Below the pieces are notes generated by a model, which did no database searches, was not told the origin of the DNA, and worked only from the letters and a program-made list of their open reading frames with translations. Below are positions 36,187 through 45,048 of a stretch of 64,000 bases of DNA, piece by piece. Every line of letters starts with the position of its first letter. Position 1 is the first letter of the stretch. Position numbers and translations under genes: made by a program. The stretch is from BP-464 sp963825415 (GTDB lineage: Bacteria > Actinomycetota > Thermoleophilia > Solirubrobacterales > Solirubrobacteraceae). The DNA lies in the NCBI GenBank assembly GCA_963825415.1, contig CAWGTD010000009.1:1-64000 (forward strand), given 5' to 3'.

Positions 36187-37350
36187 TTGCGCGAGCCGGG
36201 CCCCGACGACGTCGAGCATGCCCGCGGGGCGATCGCCGACGTCGTCCGGCGCACACCGGTGCTGCCGTCCGCGACGCTCACCGAACGCGCGGGGGGCGAG
36301 GTGGTGCTCAAGGCCGAGAGCCTGCAACGCACCGGCTCGTTCAAGATCCGCGGCGCGCTGAACAAGCTCGCCGCGCTGGGGGAGAAGGGCTGCTCGAAGG
36401 GCGTAGTGGCGGCCAGCGCCGGCAATCACGCCCAGGCGCTTGCCCATGCCGCCCGCGCGCGCGGCGTGCCGTGCGAGGTCTTCATGCCGCGCGAAGCGCC
36501 GATCGCCAAGGTCGAGGGCGCGGAGGGCCTCGGCGCGAAGGTGATCGTCGGCGGCTCGAACGTCGACGAGTGCCTGGTCGCGGCGCGCGAGCGCGCCGAG
36601 GAGACCGGAATGGCGCTGGTCCATCCCTTCGACGACCCCGACGTCGTGGCCGGCCAGGGAACGCTCGGCCTCGAGCTGCTCGAGGACGTGCCCGACTTGA
36701 AGAAGGTCGTCGTGCCCGTCGGCGGCGGCGGGCTGGTCAGCGGGCTGGCGATCGCCGTCAAGTCGGCGCGTCCCGAGGTCGAGGTCGTCGGCGTCCAGGT
36801 CGCCGCGCCGCTGTCGATCGCCGACGGCATCGCGGTCAAGCATCTCGGCGAACTGACGTCGCGGCTGATCGATCGCTGGGTGGACGAGCTGCTCGTCGTG
36901 CCCGAGGACGACATCGCCGAGGCGATGGTCATGCTGATGGAGAAGGCCAAGCTGGTCGTCGAGGGCGCCGGTGCCGTCGGCGCGGCGGCGCTGGTCGGCG
37001 GCGGCACGGCGGCGGCCGCGAAGGGGACCACGGTCGTGGTCCTCTCGGGCGGCAACGTCGACGCCGGGCTGCTTGCGGAGATCGCGCGCCGCCACGAGAC
37101 GCTCGCGGGCCGGCGCCTGGTGCTGTCCACGCGGGTCAGCGACCGCCCGGGCACGCTCGCCCGCCTGCTCGCGCTGGTCGGCGAGCAGGGCGCCAACATC
37201 CTCGAGGTCCAGCACGTACGCGAGGGCGTCGACCTCCACGTTCGCGAGACGGCGGTCCAGCTGGTGCTCGAGACCCGCGGCCGCGAGCACGCGCAGCGTG
37301 TGCTCGAAGCGATCGCCGCCGCCGGCTACGAAACCGGCCCGCTCGGCTAG
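36187..37350 (+). CDS. ilvA: threonine ammonia-lyase with ACT domain
   Basis: 387 residues, TTG start. It converts threonine to 2-oxobutanoate plus ammonia using PLP. The Schiff-base Lys is in SFKIRGALNKL, the phosphate-binding Gly loop is VPVGGGGLVSG, and the substrate region has AASAGNHAQALAHAAR. The C-terminal 75 residues form one ACT domain (STRVSDRPGTLARLLALVG). A single ACT and about 390 residues match the short biodegradative/TdcB-like enzyme rather than long biosynthetic IlvA, so the symbol is provisional. It is coupled to ridA. Confidence 0.92.
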   Translation: MREPGPDDVEHARGAIADVVRRTPVLPSATLTERAGGEVVLKAESLQRTGSFKIRGALNKLAALGEKGCSKGVVAASAGNHAQALAHAARARGVPCEVFMPREAPIAKVEGAEGLGAKVIVGGSNVDECLVAARERAEETGMALVHPFDDPDVVAGQGTLGLELLEDVPDLKKVVVPVGGGGLVSGLAIAVKSARPEVEVVGVQVAAPLSIADGIAVKHLGELTSRLIDRWVDELLVVPEDDIAEAMVMLMEKAKLVVEGAGAVGAAALVGGGTAAAAKGTTVVVLSGGNVDAGLLAEIARRHETLAGRRLVLSTRVSDRPGTLARLLALVGEQGANILEVQHVREGVDLHVRETAVQLVLETRGREHAQRVLEAIAAAGYETGPLG

Positions 37351-37351
37351 G

Positions 37352-39058
37352 TCAGTCGCGCGCGAGCGCGGAGCGGACCGCTTCGACGAGGCGCGCCGCG
37401 TCGACTGGCTTCTGCAGCCACGTGACGCCCGCGGTCTCTTCGCCGGCAAGCTCGGTGACGTAGGCCGACAGGACCACCACCGCGGACTGGGGTGCGGCAT
37501 CCGCGAACCGGTCGGCCAGCTCGACGCCCGCGGTGTCGGGCAGGGTGTCGTCGGCGAGCACCACGCCGACCGACCGCTCGGTACGGGCGACCGCCAAAGC
37601 CTCCTCGACGCTGCGGGTGGCGAACACCGCATGTCCCTCGGCCTCCAGGACGCGGCGCGCGGCGTCGACGAGCACCGGATCGCGCAGCAACACGATGACC
37701 TCGGGCGCCGGCGGCGGCGCCTGGTCGGCCGGCTGCTCCTCGGCGATCGGCAACAGCAGCGTGACCGTCGTTCCCTGGCCCTCATGGGACGTGACGCCCA
37801 GATGCCCGCCGGCGCGCTGGACGATGCGGTGAGCGACCGACAGACCGAGCCCTCCACCGCCTCCGGGCGGCATCGTGGTGAAGCCGGGCTCCAGCGCGCG
37901 GGTCAGGACGTCGGCGGGCATCCCGCGGCCGGTGTCGGTGATCGTCACCCGCGCATAGCGACCGGGGGCGAGGCCGGGGTCCAGCCCGCCCGGCTCACCG
38001 GGCAGCGCGGTGTCGTCGGCGCAGAGCAGCACTCGACCCGCCCCGCCGAGTGCCGCGTAGGCGTTGTCGATCAGATGGCCGAGCGCCTGGCGCAGCTTTG
38101 CGGGGTCGGCGCGGACCGGTAGCGGGCGGGCGCCGGGGCGGACCTCGAGCTCGATCGTCTCGGGTGCGAAGCGGCCGGCCTGGCGCGCCGCGGCGCCGGC
38201 GGCCGCGCCGAGGTCGACGACCTGGTCTCCCTCGCCGTCGTCGTCGCGACCGAACTGGCCGAGCCGGTGGGCAACCGACGCGCCCGCCTCGGCGGCCGCG
38301 ACCAGGTTGTCGAGGTCGTCGCGGGCCGCGGGGTCGAGCGCGCGCGTGCCGAGCACAGCAGCGTGCCCCAGCACGACGCTGAGCGCGTGGTTGAGCTCGT
38401 CGGCGACCCGGCCGGCCAGCGCACCGGCGGCCTCGAGCGCCTGGGCCTGGCGCAGGCGTGTGGCGAGCAGCTCTCCGTCGGGCTCGACCGGCGCTGCGGG
38501 CTCCTCCGCGGCGACGACCCCCGCGTCGAGTAGCGCCAGCCCGGCGTGCTCGGCCAGCGCGGAGAGCAGCTCGTGCTCGAGCGGGCCGTAACGGCGGCCC
38601 GCCTGCGGCGTGGCGACCGTGAGGCTGCCGATCACGCGGCCCTTGACCCGGATCGGCGCGACGAGCGCGGACTGGCGGCGGCCTTCGAGGAACGCGGCGA
38701 TGTCGTCGACGACGCCGTCGTTGTCCTCGACCGCGAGCACGCGTTCCTCGGCGATCGCCCGCCCTCCGGCGCCCTGGCCGACGAAGCCCTCGCGGACGGC
38801 CCATGCCTGCTCGGCGCTCAGCCCGGCGGTGGCCATCAGGGTGGTGCGGGCCGGGTCGTCGGTGGCCAGCACGCGCAGCCCGGCGACCGGGTCGCCCAGG
38901 AGGTCCGACGCACCAGCCGCCAGGGAGGTGAGGACCTCGGCCAGCGGAGCGCCGTTGGAAAGCGAGCGGTGGATCCGCGCGAGCCTGTCGAGCAGCCCGT
39001 GGCGCTCCTTCAGCGCGACGGGAGCCATGTGCGGCAGGCTACGGGGCGGGTCGGACAC
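37352..39058 (-). CDS. GAF sensor histidine kinase with C-terminal receiver
   Basis: 568 residues from 39058; a second ATG (MAPVALKE) 30 nt in may be the true start. GAF domain about 35-170 (LTSLAAGASDLLGDPVAGL, SALVAPIRVKGRVIGSLTV). DHp helix with phospho-acceptor His224 in ADELNHALSVVLGH. The HATPase domain has IDNAYAALGG, DTGRGMP and GGGLGLSVAH. A receiver-like domain holds Asp in VVLADDTLPD and Lys in WLQKPVDA. It has no TM segment, so it is a soluble hybrid kinase. No separate response regulator is nearby. The 3' end abuts ilvA. Confidence 0.9.
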   Translation of the reverse strand: MSDPPRSLPHMAPVALKERHGLLDRLARIHRSLSNGAPLAEVLTSLAAGASDLLGDPVAGLRVLATDDPARTTLMATAGLSAEQAWAVREGFVGQGAGGRAIAEERVLAVEDNDGVVDDIAAFLEGRRQSALVAPIRVKGRVIGSLTVATPQAGRRYGPLEHELLSALAEHAGLALLDAGVVAAEEPAAPVEPDGELLATRLRQAQALEAAGALAGRVADELNHALSVVLGHAAVLGTRALDPAARDDLDNLVAAAEAGASVAHRLGQFGRDDDGEGDQVVDLGAAAGAAARQAGRFAPETIELEVRPGARPLPVRADPAKLRQALGHLIDNAYAALGGAGRVLLCADDTALPGEPGGLDPGLAPGRYARVTITDTGRGMPADVLTRALEPGFTTMPPGGGGGLGLSVAHRIVQRAGGHLGVTSHEGQGTTVTLLLPIAEEQPADQAPPPAPEVIVLLRDPVLVDAARRVLEAEGHAVFATRSVEEALAVARTERSVGVVLADDTLPDTAGVELADRFADAAPQSAVVVLSAYVTELAGEETAGVTWLQKPVDAARLVEAVRSALARD

Positions 39059-39079
39059 CGTGATACCGTCGTTGACAGG

Positions 39080-40798
39080 GTGTCAGAGACGTTCGACTAC
39101 GACTGGGTGGTGGTCGGCTCGGGCTTCGGCGGCAGCGTCTCGGCGCTGCGGCTGAGCGAGAAGGGCCACCGCGTCTGCGTGCTCGAGTGCGGCCGGCGCT
39201 TCGCCGACGACGAGTTCGCCAAGAGCACCTGGGACGCGCGGCGCTACTGGTGGATGCCGAGGCTCGGCTTGAAGGGCATCTTCCGCTTGTCGACGTTCAA
39301 GGACGTCTCGGTCGTAAGCGGCTGCGGCGTCGGCGGCGGCTCGCTCGGCTACGCCAACACGCTCTACCGGGCGCGCGAGGCGTTCTACGCCGACCCCCAG
39401 TGGCGGGCACTGTCCGACGACTGGAAGGCCGAGCTCGAGGCCCACTACGACGAGGCCGAGCGCATGTTGGGCGTCGTGACCGTCGCGGTGGACGATCCGG
39501 CCGACCAGCTGCTGCACGAGTTCGGCGAGCACATCGGCGTCGAGAAGTCCTACGCGAAGACCCGCGTCGGCGTGTACTTCGGCGAGCCGGGCGTCACGGT
39601 CGACGATCCGTTCTTCGGCGGCGAGGGCCCCCCGAGAACCGGATGCGAGTTCATCGGGCGCTGCATGGTCGGCTGTCCGGTGGGCGCGAAGAACACGCTC
39701 GAGAAGAACTACATCTGGTTCGCCGAGCGGCGCGGGGCGCGGTTCGAACCGCTGCGGACCGTCGTCGACGTCCGGCCGCTCGGGCCGTCGAACGACGGCA
39801 GCGACGGCTACGAGGTCGTCCACGAGCGCTCCGGCGCCTGGGTCAACAAGGACCGCCAGACGCTGCGCGCACGCGGCGTCGTCATGGCCGCCGGCGCGCT
39901 GGGCACCAACCGGCTGCTGCAGATGTGCAAGCGCAACGGCTCGCTGCGGATCTCCGACCGGCTCGGCGAACTGGTCCGCACCAACAGCGAGGCGATCCTC
40001 GCCGTGACCCTGCCCGACGACAAGGTCGACATGACCAAGCGGGTCGCCATCAGCGGGTCGATCTACCCCGATCCCGACACGCACATCGAGACCGTCAGCT
40101 ACGGCCACGCCGGCGACAGCATCTCGTTCCTCTACACGCTGCTGGTCGGCGACGGGACCCGCGCGACCCGGCCGCTGAAGTGGGTCGCGGCGATGCTCCG
40201 CAGCCCGGTCAAGGCGCTGAAGGTCCTGTGGCCGTTCGGCTGGTCGCGGCGCACGATCATCCTGCTGGTCATGCAGACGCTCGACAACGCGATCGCGCTG
40301 CGACCGCGGCGCACCCTGTTCGGCGGCCTGCGCCTGCAGACCGAGCAGGACCCCGAGAAGCCCACCCCGACCTTCATCCCGGTCGCCAACCAGGCCGCCG
40401 AGTGGATCGCCGAACGGACCGGCGGGATCGCCCAGAGCTCGATCACCGAGGCGCTGATGAACGTCCCGACGACCGCCCACATCCTGGGCGGCGCGGTGAT
40501 CGCGGCCTCGCCCGCCGAGGGGGTCGTCGACCCCCGCCAGCGAGTGTTCGGCTACGAGAACCTGCTCGTCTGCGACGGCTCGGTCGTTCCCGCCAACGTC
40601 GGCGTGAATCCGTCGCTGACCATCACCGCCCTCGCCGAGCGCGCGATGTCGTTCGTGGGAGACTCCAACGCATGGAACTCCAGCGAATGGAACTCGACCG
40701 CGACCGGATCGGCAGCCTCACCGAACGAGAGCTCGACCGGCTCAACGAGCGCACCGGCGCCTCCGGTGAGCTCTTCCGGCGCGCCCGCTCCGTCCTGA
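39080..40798 (+). CDS. GMC-type oxidoreductase, cholesterol-oxidase-like
   Basis: 572 residues, GTG start. FAD-binding motif VVVGSGFGGSVSALRL and flavin region SVVSGCGVGGGSLGYANTLY. The C-terminal GMC signature reads HILGGAVIAA...LLVCDGSVVPANVGVNPSLTITALAER. It oxidises alcohols, sterols or similar hydroxyl groups. The conserved part ends near ERAMSFV; the remaining 40-odd residues (Ser/Thr/Pro-rich) run 127 nt into the next gene's frame, so the natural stop may have been lost. It is divergent from the histidine kinase with a 21-bp gap. Confidence 0.88.
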   Translation: MSETFDYDWVVVGSGFGGSVSALRLSEKGHRVCVLECGRRFADDEFAKSTWDARRYWWMPRLGLKGIFRLSTFKDVSVVSGCGVGGGSLGYANTLYRAREAFYADPQWRALSDDWKAELEAHYDEAERMLGVVTVAVDDPADQLLHEFGEHIGVEKSYAKTRVGVYFGEPGVTVDDPFFGGEGPPRTGCEFIGRCMVGCPVGAKNTLEKNYIWFAERRGARFEPLRTVVDVRPLGPSNDGSDGYEVVHERSGAWVNKDRQTLRARGVVMAAGALGTNRLLQMCKRNGSLRISDRLGELVRTNSEAILAVTLPDDKVDMTKRVAISGSIYPDPDTHIETVSYGHAGDSISFLYTLLVGDGTRATRPLKWVAAMLRSPVKALKVLWPFGWSRRTIILLVMQTLDNAIALRPRRTLFGGLRLQTEQDPEKPTPTFIPVANQAAEWIAERTGGIAQSSITEALMNVPTTAHILGGAVIAASPAEGVVDPRQRVFGYENLLVCDGSVVPANVGVNPSLTITALAERAMSFVGDSNAWNSSEWNSTATGSAASPNESSTGSTSAPAPPVSSSGAPAPS

Positions 40799-42054
40799 GC
40801 GCCGGAGTCGCGTCCTCCTACCAGGTCCGCGAGCCCTGGCCCATCTACTTGTCCCACGGCGCGGGGCCGAAGGTGTGGGACGTCGACGGCAACGAGCTCT
40901 ACGACTTCCACAACGGGTTCGGCGCGATGGTCCAGGGCCACGCGCACCCGGCCATCGGCCACGCGGTTCGCGAGCGCTACGCGCAGGGCACGCACTTCGC
41001 CGCGCCCACCGAGGACGCGATCGTGGTCGGCGAGGAGCTCGCTCGGCGCTTCCGCCTGCCGCGCTGGCGCTACACGAACTCCGGCTCGGAGTCGACGATG
41101 GACGCGATCCGCATCGCACGTGGGCTGAAGGGCCGCGACGACGTGATGAAGATCTTCGGCTCCTACCACGGCCACCACGACACGGCCATGGTTTCGATCG
41201 GCGTCGAGTACGACAAGATCGGCCCGCGCGAGCATCCGGCCTCGCTGCCCTACGGAGCCGGCATCCCGCAGGCGACCGTCGACCTCGTCCACGCCGTCCA
41301 CTTCAACGACGCCGAGACGATGGAGCGGCGGATTGCCGAGCTCGACAAGGAGGGCCGCAAGCCCGCCTGCGTGATCATGGAGGCGGCGATGATGAACCTC
41401 GGGGTGGTGCTCCCCGAGCCGGGCTACCTCGAGGCGGTCCGCGAGATCACTCGCGCCGCCGACGTCGTCCTGATCTTCGACGAGGTCAAGACCGGCATCT
41501 GCATCGCGGCGGGCGGGGCGGTGGAGCGCTTCGGCGTCGTCCCCGACATGGTCACGCTGGCCAAGGCTCTGGGAGGCGGCCTGCCGACCGGCGCGATCGG
41601 CATGACCGAGGAGGTCGCGGCCGTGGTCGAGGACGGGACCGTCTACCAGGTGGGCACATTCAACGGCAACCCACTGGGGATGGCGTCGGCGCGGGCCAAC
41701 CTGCTCGAGGTCATGACCCCCGAGGCGTACACGCACCTCGACAACCTCAACGACCGCATCGTCGCCGGCTGCGACGGCGTGATCGCCGAGTACGGCCTGC
41801 CGGCCTACACGGTGGGGATCGGGTCGAAGGGCTGCGTGACTTTCTCGACGAAGAAGGTCGTCGACTACGCGACCTTCAAGGAGAACCAGGACGCCGAGCT
41901 TTCCGAGCTGGCCTGGCTGTTCAACCTCAACCGCGGGATCTTCATGACGCCGGGCCGCGAGGAGGAATGGACGCTGTCGGTCACCCACACCGACGAGGCC
42001 GTCGACCGCTACGTCGAAGTCTTCGGAGAACTGGCCGCAGAACTGGGTTCCTGA
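40672..42054 (+). CDS. class III aminotransferase, glutamate-1-semialdehyde mutase-like
   Basis: 460 residues from ATG 40672 (a second ATG 15 nt on repeats the same ATGGAACTC words). PLP-Lys lies in MVTLAKALGGGLPTGAIG. Other hallmarks: YDFHNGFGAMVQGHAHPAIG, YTNSGSESTMDAIRIARG, SYHGHHD and LIFDEVKTG. This is fold-type I, subgroup of GSA aminomutases and related beta/omega-transaminases. A true HemL role is unlikely next to a GMC oxidase; an aldehyde made by the oxidase could be its amino acceptor. The gene overlaps the preceding one by 127 nt. Confidence 0.9.
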   Translation: MELQRMELDRDRIGSLTERELDRLNERTGASGELFRRARSVLSAGVASSYQVREPWPIYLSHGAGPKVWDVDGNELYDFHNGFGAMVQGHAHPAIGHAVRERYAQGTHFAAPTEDAIVVGEELARRFRLPRWRYTNSGSESTMDAIRIARGLKGRDDVMKIFGSYHGHHDTAMVSIGVEYDKIGPREHPASLPYGAGIPQATVDLVHAVHFNDAETMERRIAELDKEGRKPACVIMEAAMMNLGVVLPEPGYLEAVREITRAADVVLIFDEVKTGICIAAGGAVERFGVVPDMVTLAKALGGGLPTGAIGMTEEVAAVVEDGTVYQVGTFNGNPLGMASARANLLEVMTPEAYTHLDNLNDRIVAGCDGVIAEYGLPAYTVGIGSKGCVTFSTKKVVDYATFKENQDAELSELAWLFNLNRGIFMTPGREEEWTLSVTHTDEAVDRYVEVFGELAAELGS

Positions 42055-42081
42055 CCGAAAGGGACCCCCCGGCTACAACTG

Positions 42082-42110
42082 TTGTCCAGTAGGGCTTCGC
42101 CCTATTACAA
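42082..42110 (+). terminator. hairpin after aminotransferase
   Basis: AGTAGGGC pairs with GCCCTATT around TTC, extended by TTGT/ACAA after a 2-nt bulge. It lies 28 nt after the stop. No U-tract, so termination or RNA-processing roles are both possible. Confidence 0.5.
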
Positions 42111-42142
42111 GGCGCCCGTGGGAAGCCGAATGTCACGGTGGA

Positions 42143-42162
42143 GGGCCCCGTTCGTGGGGCCC
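42143..42162 (+). promoter_or_regulatory. GC hairpin before 30-residue peptide gene
   Basis: GGGCCCC pairs with GGGGCCC around GTTCGT. It ends 9 nt before the AGGAG ribosome-binding site of the small peptide gene. Confidence 0.5.
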
Positions 42163-42183
42163 CCGACCGACAGGAGTCCCTCG

Positions 42184-42276
42184 ATGAAGAAGTTCCAGTT
42201 GGTCCGTCTGGCCACTGCTGCTTCCGCCATCGCCGCGCTTGCCATCACGCTCGGCGCCGGTTGGAAGTGGGGCTAG
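42184..42276 (+). CDS. 30-residue signal-peptide-like small protein
   Basis: ATG preceded by CAGGAG at a suitable distance. The product begins MKKFQLVRLA, has one hydrophobic helix (ATAASAIAALAITLGAG) and ends GWKWG. It resembles a signal peptide or a small membrane protein, and its two Trp and one Lys at the tip could face the outside. It lies alone between two hairpins and the GGDEF-EAL gene. Size makes chance possible, but codon use, the ribosome-binding site and the leader chemistry support it. Confidence 0.5.
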   Translation: MKKFQLVRLATAASAIAALAITLGAGWKWG

Positions 42277-42373
42277 CCACAACGGCTAGATCCGCCTTGC
42301 GGAGCGGGTGCTCGGGGCCTTGCGTCCCGGTGCACCCGTTCCGCGTTTTTCCCTGCGTCCACTCCATCCTCCC

Positions 42374-44422
42374 GTGAAACCGCCGCGCCGCGTCCTCCTC
42401 TATGCCCACACCGTCAGCCTCGCTGGCGTGGCCGCGCTTGCGTGGATGCTCCTCGAGCACGGACTGTGGTTCCCCACCCACCACTTCGTCCCCTTCCTGG
42501 TGCTCACCGCGGGGGTGATCCTCACGGAGATGCTGCCGCTGAAGATCCCGCGGCGCGGCGACGACGAGGAGCTGACGGTCTCGTCGGCGTTCGCTTTCGC
42601 ACTGGTCCTGATCGGTGGCGGTGGCGCCGGCTTGATCGCGCAGACGCTGGCTTCGCTCCTCCAGGACGCACACGCTCGCAAGCCCTGGTACCGCGCCACG
42701 TTCAACGCAGGCCAGATCTGCTTGTCGCTGGCCGCCGCCTGGCTGGTCATGAACACGATCGCCGGCGTGCCGCACATCCACGAGGCCCGGCCGTTCAGCG
42801 ACGCGGAGCTGCCGGTCGTGCTGCTCGGCGCGACCGTGTTCTTCATCGTCAACCTCGCGATCGTCGGCTCGGCCATCGCCCTCTCGCAGGACGTCCCGCT
42901 GCGGCAGTACTTCGTGAACGACTGGGGCTTCTCGGCGATGACCAACGGCGTGCTGCTGTGCCTGGCGCCGATGATCGTCGCGGCCGAGAAGTACTCGCTG
43001 CTGATCATCCCGCTGTTCGCCTTCCCGCTGCTTGCTCTCTACCGCGCCGGCCAAGAGGGTGTGCGCAGCGAGCACGCGGCGCGTCACGATTCGCTGACGG
43101 GGCTGCCGAACCGCGGGCGCTTCCAGGCCATCGCGGAGATGACGCTCGAGGCGCACCCGGACGAGCCGGTGGCGGTCCTGCTGATGGACCTCGACCGGTT
43201 CAAGGACGTCAACGACACGCTGGGCCACCACTACGGCGACCTGCTGCTCCAGCACGTCGCCGAGCGCCTCACCGAGGCCGTTCCGGAGGCGGAGATCGTC
43301 GCGCGACTGGGCGGCGACGAGTTCGCCGTGCTGTTGCCGCCGGCCGCCGCGGGCGACGTCGAGCGGATCGTGCAGAACATGAGCGACGCGCTCGGCCCGA
43401 ACATCGAGGTCGCCGAGTTCATCGTCGACGGCGACGCGAGCATCGGCGTGGCGCTTGCGCCCCAGGACGGCACCGACATCGACACCCTGCTCCAGCGCGC
43501 CGACGTGGCCATGTACCGCGCCAAGGAGACGCACGCCGACTGGGCGCGCTACGACGAGTCCCACGATCACCACAGCCCGGCCAAGCTCGCTCTGATGAGC
43601 GACCTGCGCGGGGCGATCGACAATGGCCAGATCGTCGTCCACTACCAGCCGGTCCTCGACCTCGACAGCGGCCGCGTCCAGGCCGTCGAGGGGCTCGTGC
43701 GGTGGAACCACCCGGACCTCGGCCTGCTGTCGCCGGCGAGCTTCCTGGAGATGGCCGAGCACACCAGCCTCATCAAGCCGCTGACGCGCCGCGTGATCCA
43801 GAACGGCCTGATCCAGCTGGCCGAGTGGCAGGCGCTCGGGATCGACATCACGATGTCGATCAACGTCTCGATGCGCTCGCTGCTCGACCCCGGCTTCCCC
43901 GAGCAGGTCGCCGCGCTGCTGGCCGACGCGAACATCGTGCCGCGCCACATCAAGCTCGAGATCACCGAGAGCACGATCATGGCCGACCCGCGGGTCGCCC
44001 GGCGCGTGCTCGACGAGCTCAGCGCGATGGGCGTGACGCTCTCGATCGACGACTTCGGCACGGGGTACTCGTCGCTGGCCTACCTCAAGGACCTCCCCGT
44101 CCACGAGGTCAAGATCGACCGCTCCTTCGTCATGGGCATGGCCACCGACGACAGCGACGCGGTCATCGTCCGCTCCACCATCGACCTCGGCCACCATCTC
44201 GGCCTGCAGGTCGTCGGCGAGGGCGTCGAGGACGAGTCGTCGCTCAACCGGCTGCGCGAGCTGCGCTGCGACCGCGCCCAGGGCTACTTCATCAGCCGCC
44301 CGGTGCCGGGCCGCGACCTCACCGAGTGGATACTCACCCGGGAGGCGCCGGCCGTCGCCGAGGAGCACGCCCTGGTCGAGGCGCCCACGAGCATCGGAGC
44401 GTTTCGCCCGAGGGCCGCATGA
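42374..44422 (+). CDS. membrane GGDEF-EAL c-di-GMP protein
   Basis: 682 residues from GTG 42374 (an in-frame GTG at 42308 would add 22). N-terminal membrane sensor of about six to seven helices (1-230), similar in look to the sensors of the GGDEF/HD-GYP protein at 17167. The GGDEF domain has intact GGDEF at about 313-317. The EAL domain has EGL at about 439 in place of EAL (Glu kept), NVSMRSLLDPGF, ITESTIM, DDFGTGYSSLAYLKDLPV and KIDRSFV. Both activities look possible. It is coupled to the DUF5317 gene by an ATGA overlap. Confidence 0.93.
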   Translation: MKPPRRVLLYAHTVSLAGVAALAWMLLEHGLWFPTHHFVPFLVLTAGVILTEMLPLKIPRRGDDEELTVSSAFAFALVLIGGGGAGLIAQTLASLLQDAHARKPWYRATFNAGQICLSLAAAWLVMNTIAGVPHIHEARPFSDAELPVVLLGATVFFIVNLAIVGSAIALSQDVPLRQYFVNDWGFSAMTNGVLLCLAPMIVAAEKYSLLIIPLFAFPLLALYRAGQEGVRSEHAARHDSLTGLPNRGRFQAIAEMTLEAHPDEPVAVLLMDLDRFKDVNDTLGHHYGDLLLQHVAERLTEAVPEAEIVARLGGDEFAVLLPPAAAGDVERIVQNMSDALGPNIEVAEFIVDGDASIGVALAPQDGTDIDTLLQRADVAMYRAKETHADWARYDESHDHHSPAKLALMSDLRGAIDNGQIVVHYQPVLDLDSGRVQAVEGLVRWNHPDLGLLSPASFLEMAEHTSLIKPLTRRVIQNGLIQLAEWQALGIDITMSINVSMRSLLDPGFPEQVAALLADANIVPRHIKLEITESTIMADPRVARRVLDELSAMGVTLSIDDFGTGYSSLAYLKDLPVHEVKIDRSFVMGMATDDSDAVIVRSTIDLGHHLGLQVVGEGVEDESSLNRLRELRCDRAQGYFISRPVPGRDLTEWILTREAPAVAEEHALVEAPTSIGAFRPRAA

Positions 44423-45048
44423 TCCTCGTCCTCGCCGCCGCGCTGTGCATGCTGTCCGTCCCGCTGGTCGGCGGCCGCTTCGCCGCCCTGGCGGACATCA
44501 AGCTGCGCGTGCCGTACGCGATTCTCGCCGCGATCTTTCTTCAGGTCGTCATCACGAGCCTCTACACCGGCGGTAGCCATGCCCTGCACTCGGCCATCCA
44601 CCTGGCGACCTACGGGTTGGCGATCTGGTTCATCTGGGCCAACCGGAAGGTCCCCGGGATGGTCATCATCGCGGTGGGCGGGGGCCTGAACCTGCTGGCC
44701 ATCACGGTCAACGGCGGCGTCATGCCTGCCTCGGAGGGGGCGCTGCGCACGGCAGGCCTGATCCACCAGGGCGACGGCTACCAGAACTCGACCACGATCC
44801 CCGACGCCAAGCTGCAGTTCCTCGGCGACATCATCGGGATCCCCGGCCCGCACCCGCTCGCCAACGTCATCAGCGTCGGCGACATCATCCTCTTCACCGG
44901 ACTGCTGATCCTGCTGCACCGCACCTGCCGGCGGCCCGGTGGGGCGCTGTCCGGCGGCCCGGTCTTCTGGACCGTCGTACTCACCCGCGTGCTCCTGGGC
45001 CGCGAGACCGTCGCGCCCGCGCGCCGCACGGTCACCCAGGCCGGCTAG
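44419..45048 (+). CDS. DUF5317 family membrane protein
   Basis: 209 residues with about five TM helices (ILVLAAALCMLSVPLVGG; VPYAILAAIFLQVVI; AIHLATYGLAIWFIW; MVIIAVGGGLNLLAITVNGG; VGDIILFTGLLILLH). The motif NLLAITVNGGVMP plus PLVGGR near the start fits the DUF5317 family, whose function is unknown. Its ATG overlaps the stop of the GGDEF-EAL gene, so a partnership in c-di-GMP signalling or a shared membrane complex is likely. It overlaps the convergent acyl-CoA ligase tail by 4 nt. Confidence 0.85.
   Translation: MILVLAAALCMLSVPLVGGRFAALADIKLRVPYAILAAIFLQVVITSLYTGGSHALHSAIHLATYGLAIWFIWANRKVPGMVIIAVGGGLNLLAITVNGGVMPASEGALRTAGLIHQGDGYQNSTTIPDAKLQFLGDIIGIPGPHPLANVISVGDIILFTGLLILLHRTCRRPGGALSGGPVFWTVVLTRVLLGRETVAPARRTVTQAG

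Noticed and set aside
40672..42054. True haem-pathway HemL
   Set aside because: Sequence fits the class III superfamily broadly, but no other haem genes are near and a GMC oxidase is its partner, so only the general class is called.
42055..42183. Possible c-di-GMP or other riboswitch before the peptide and GGDEF-EAL genes
   Set aside because: There are two good hairpins but none of the conserved GEMM core (GGCAAACC, GACGCAAAGC) or other riboswitch blocks I know.
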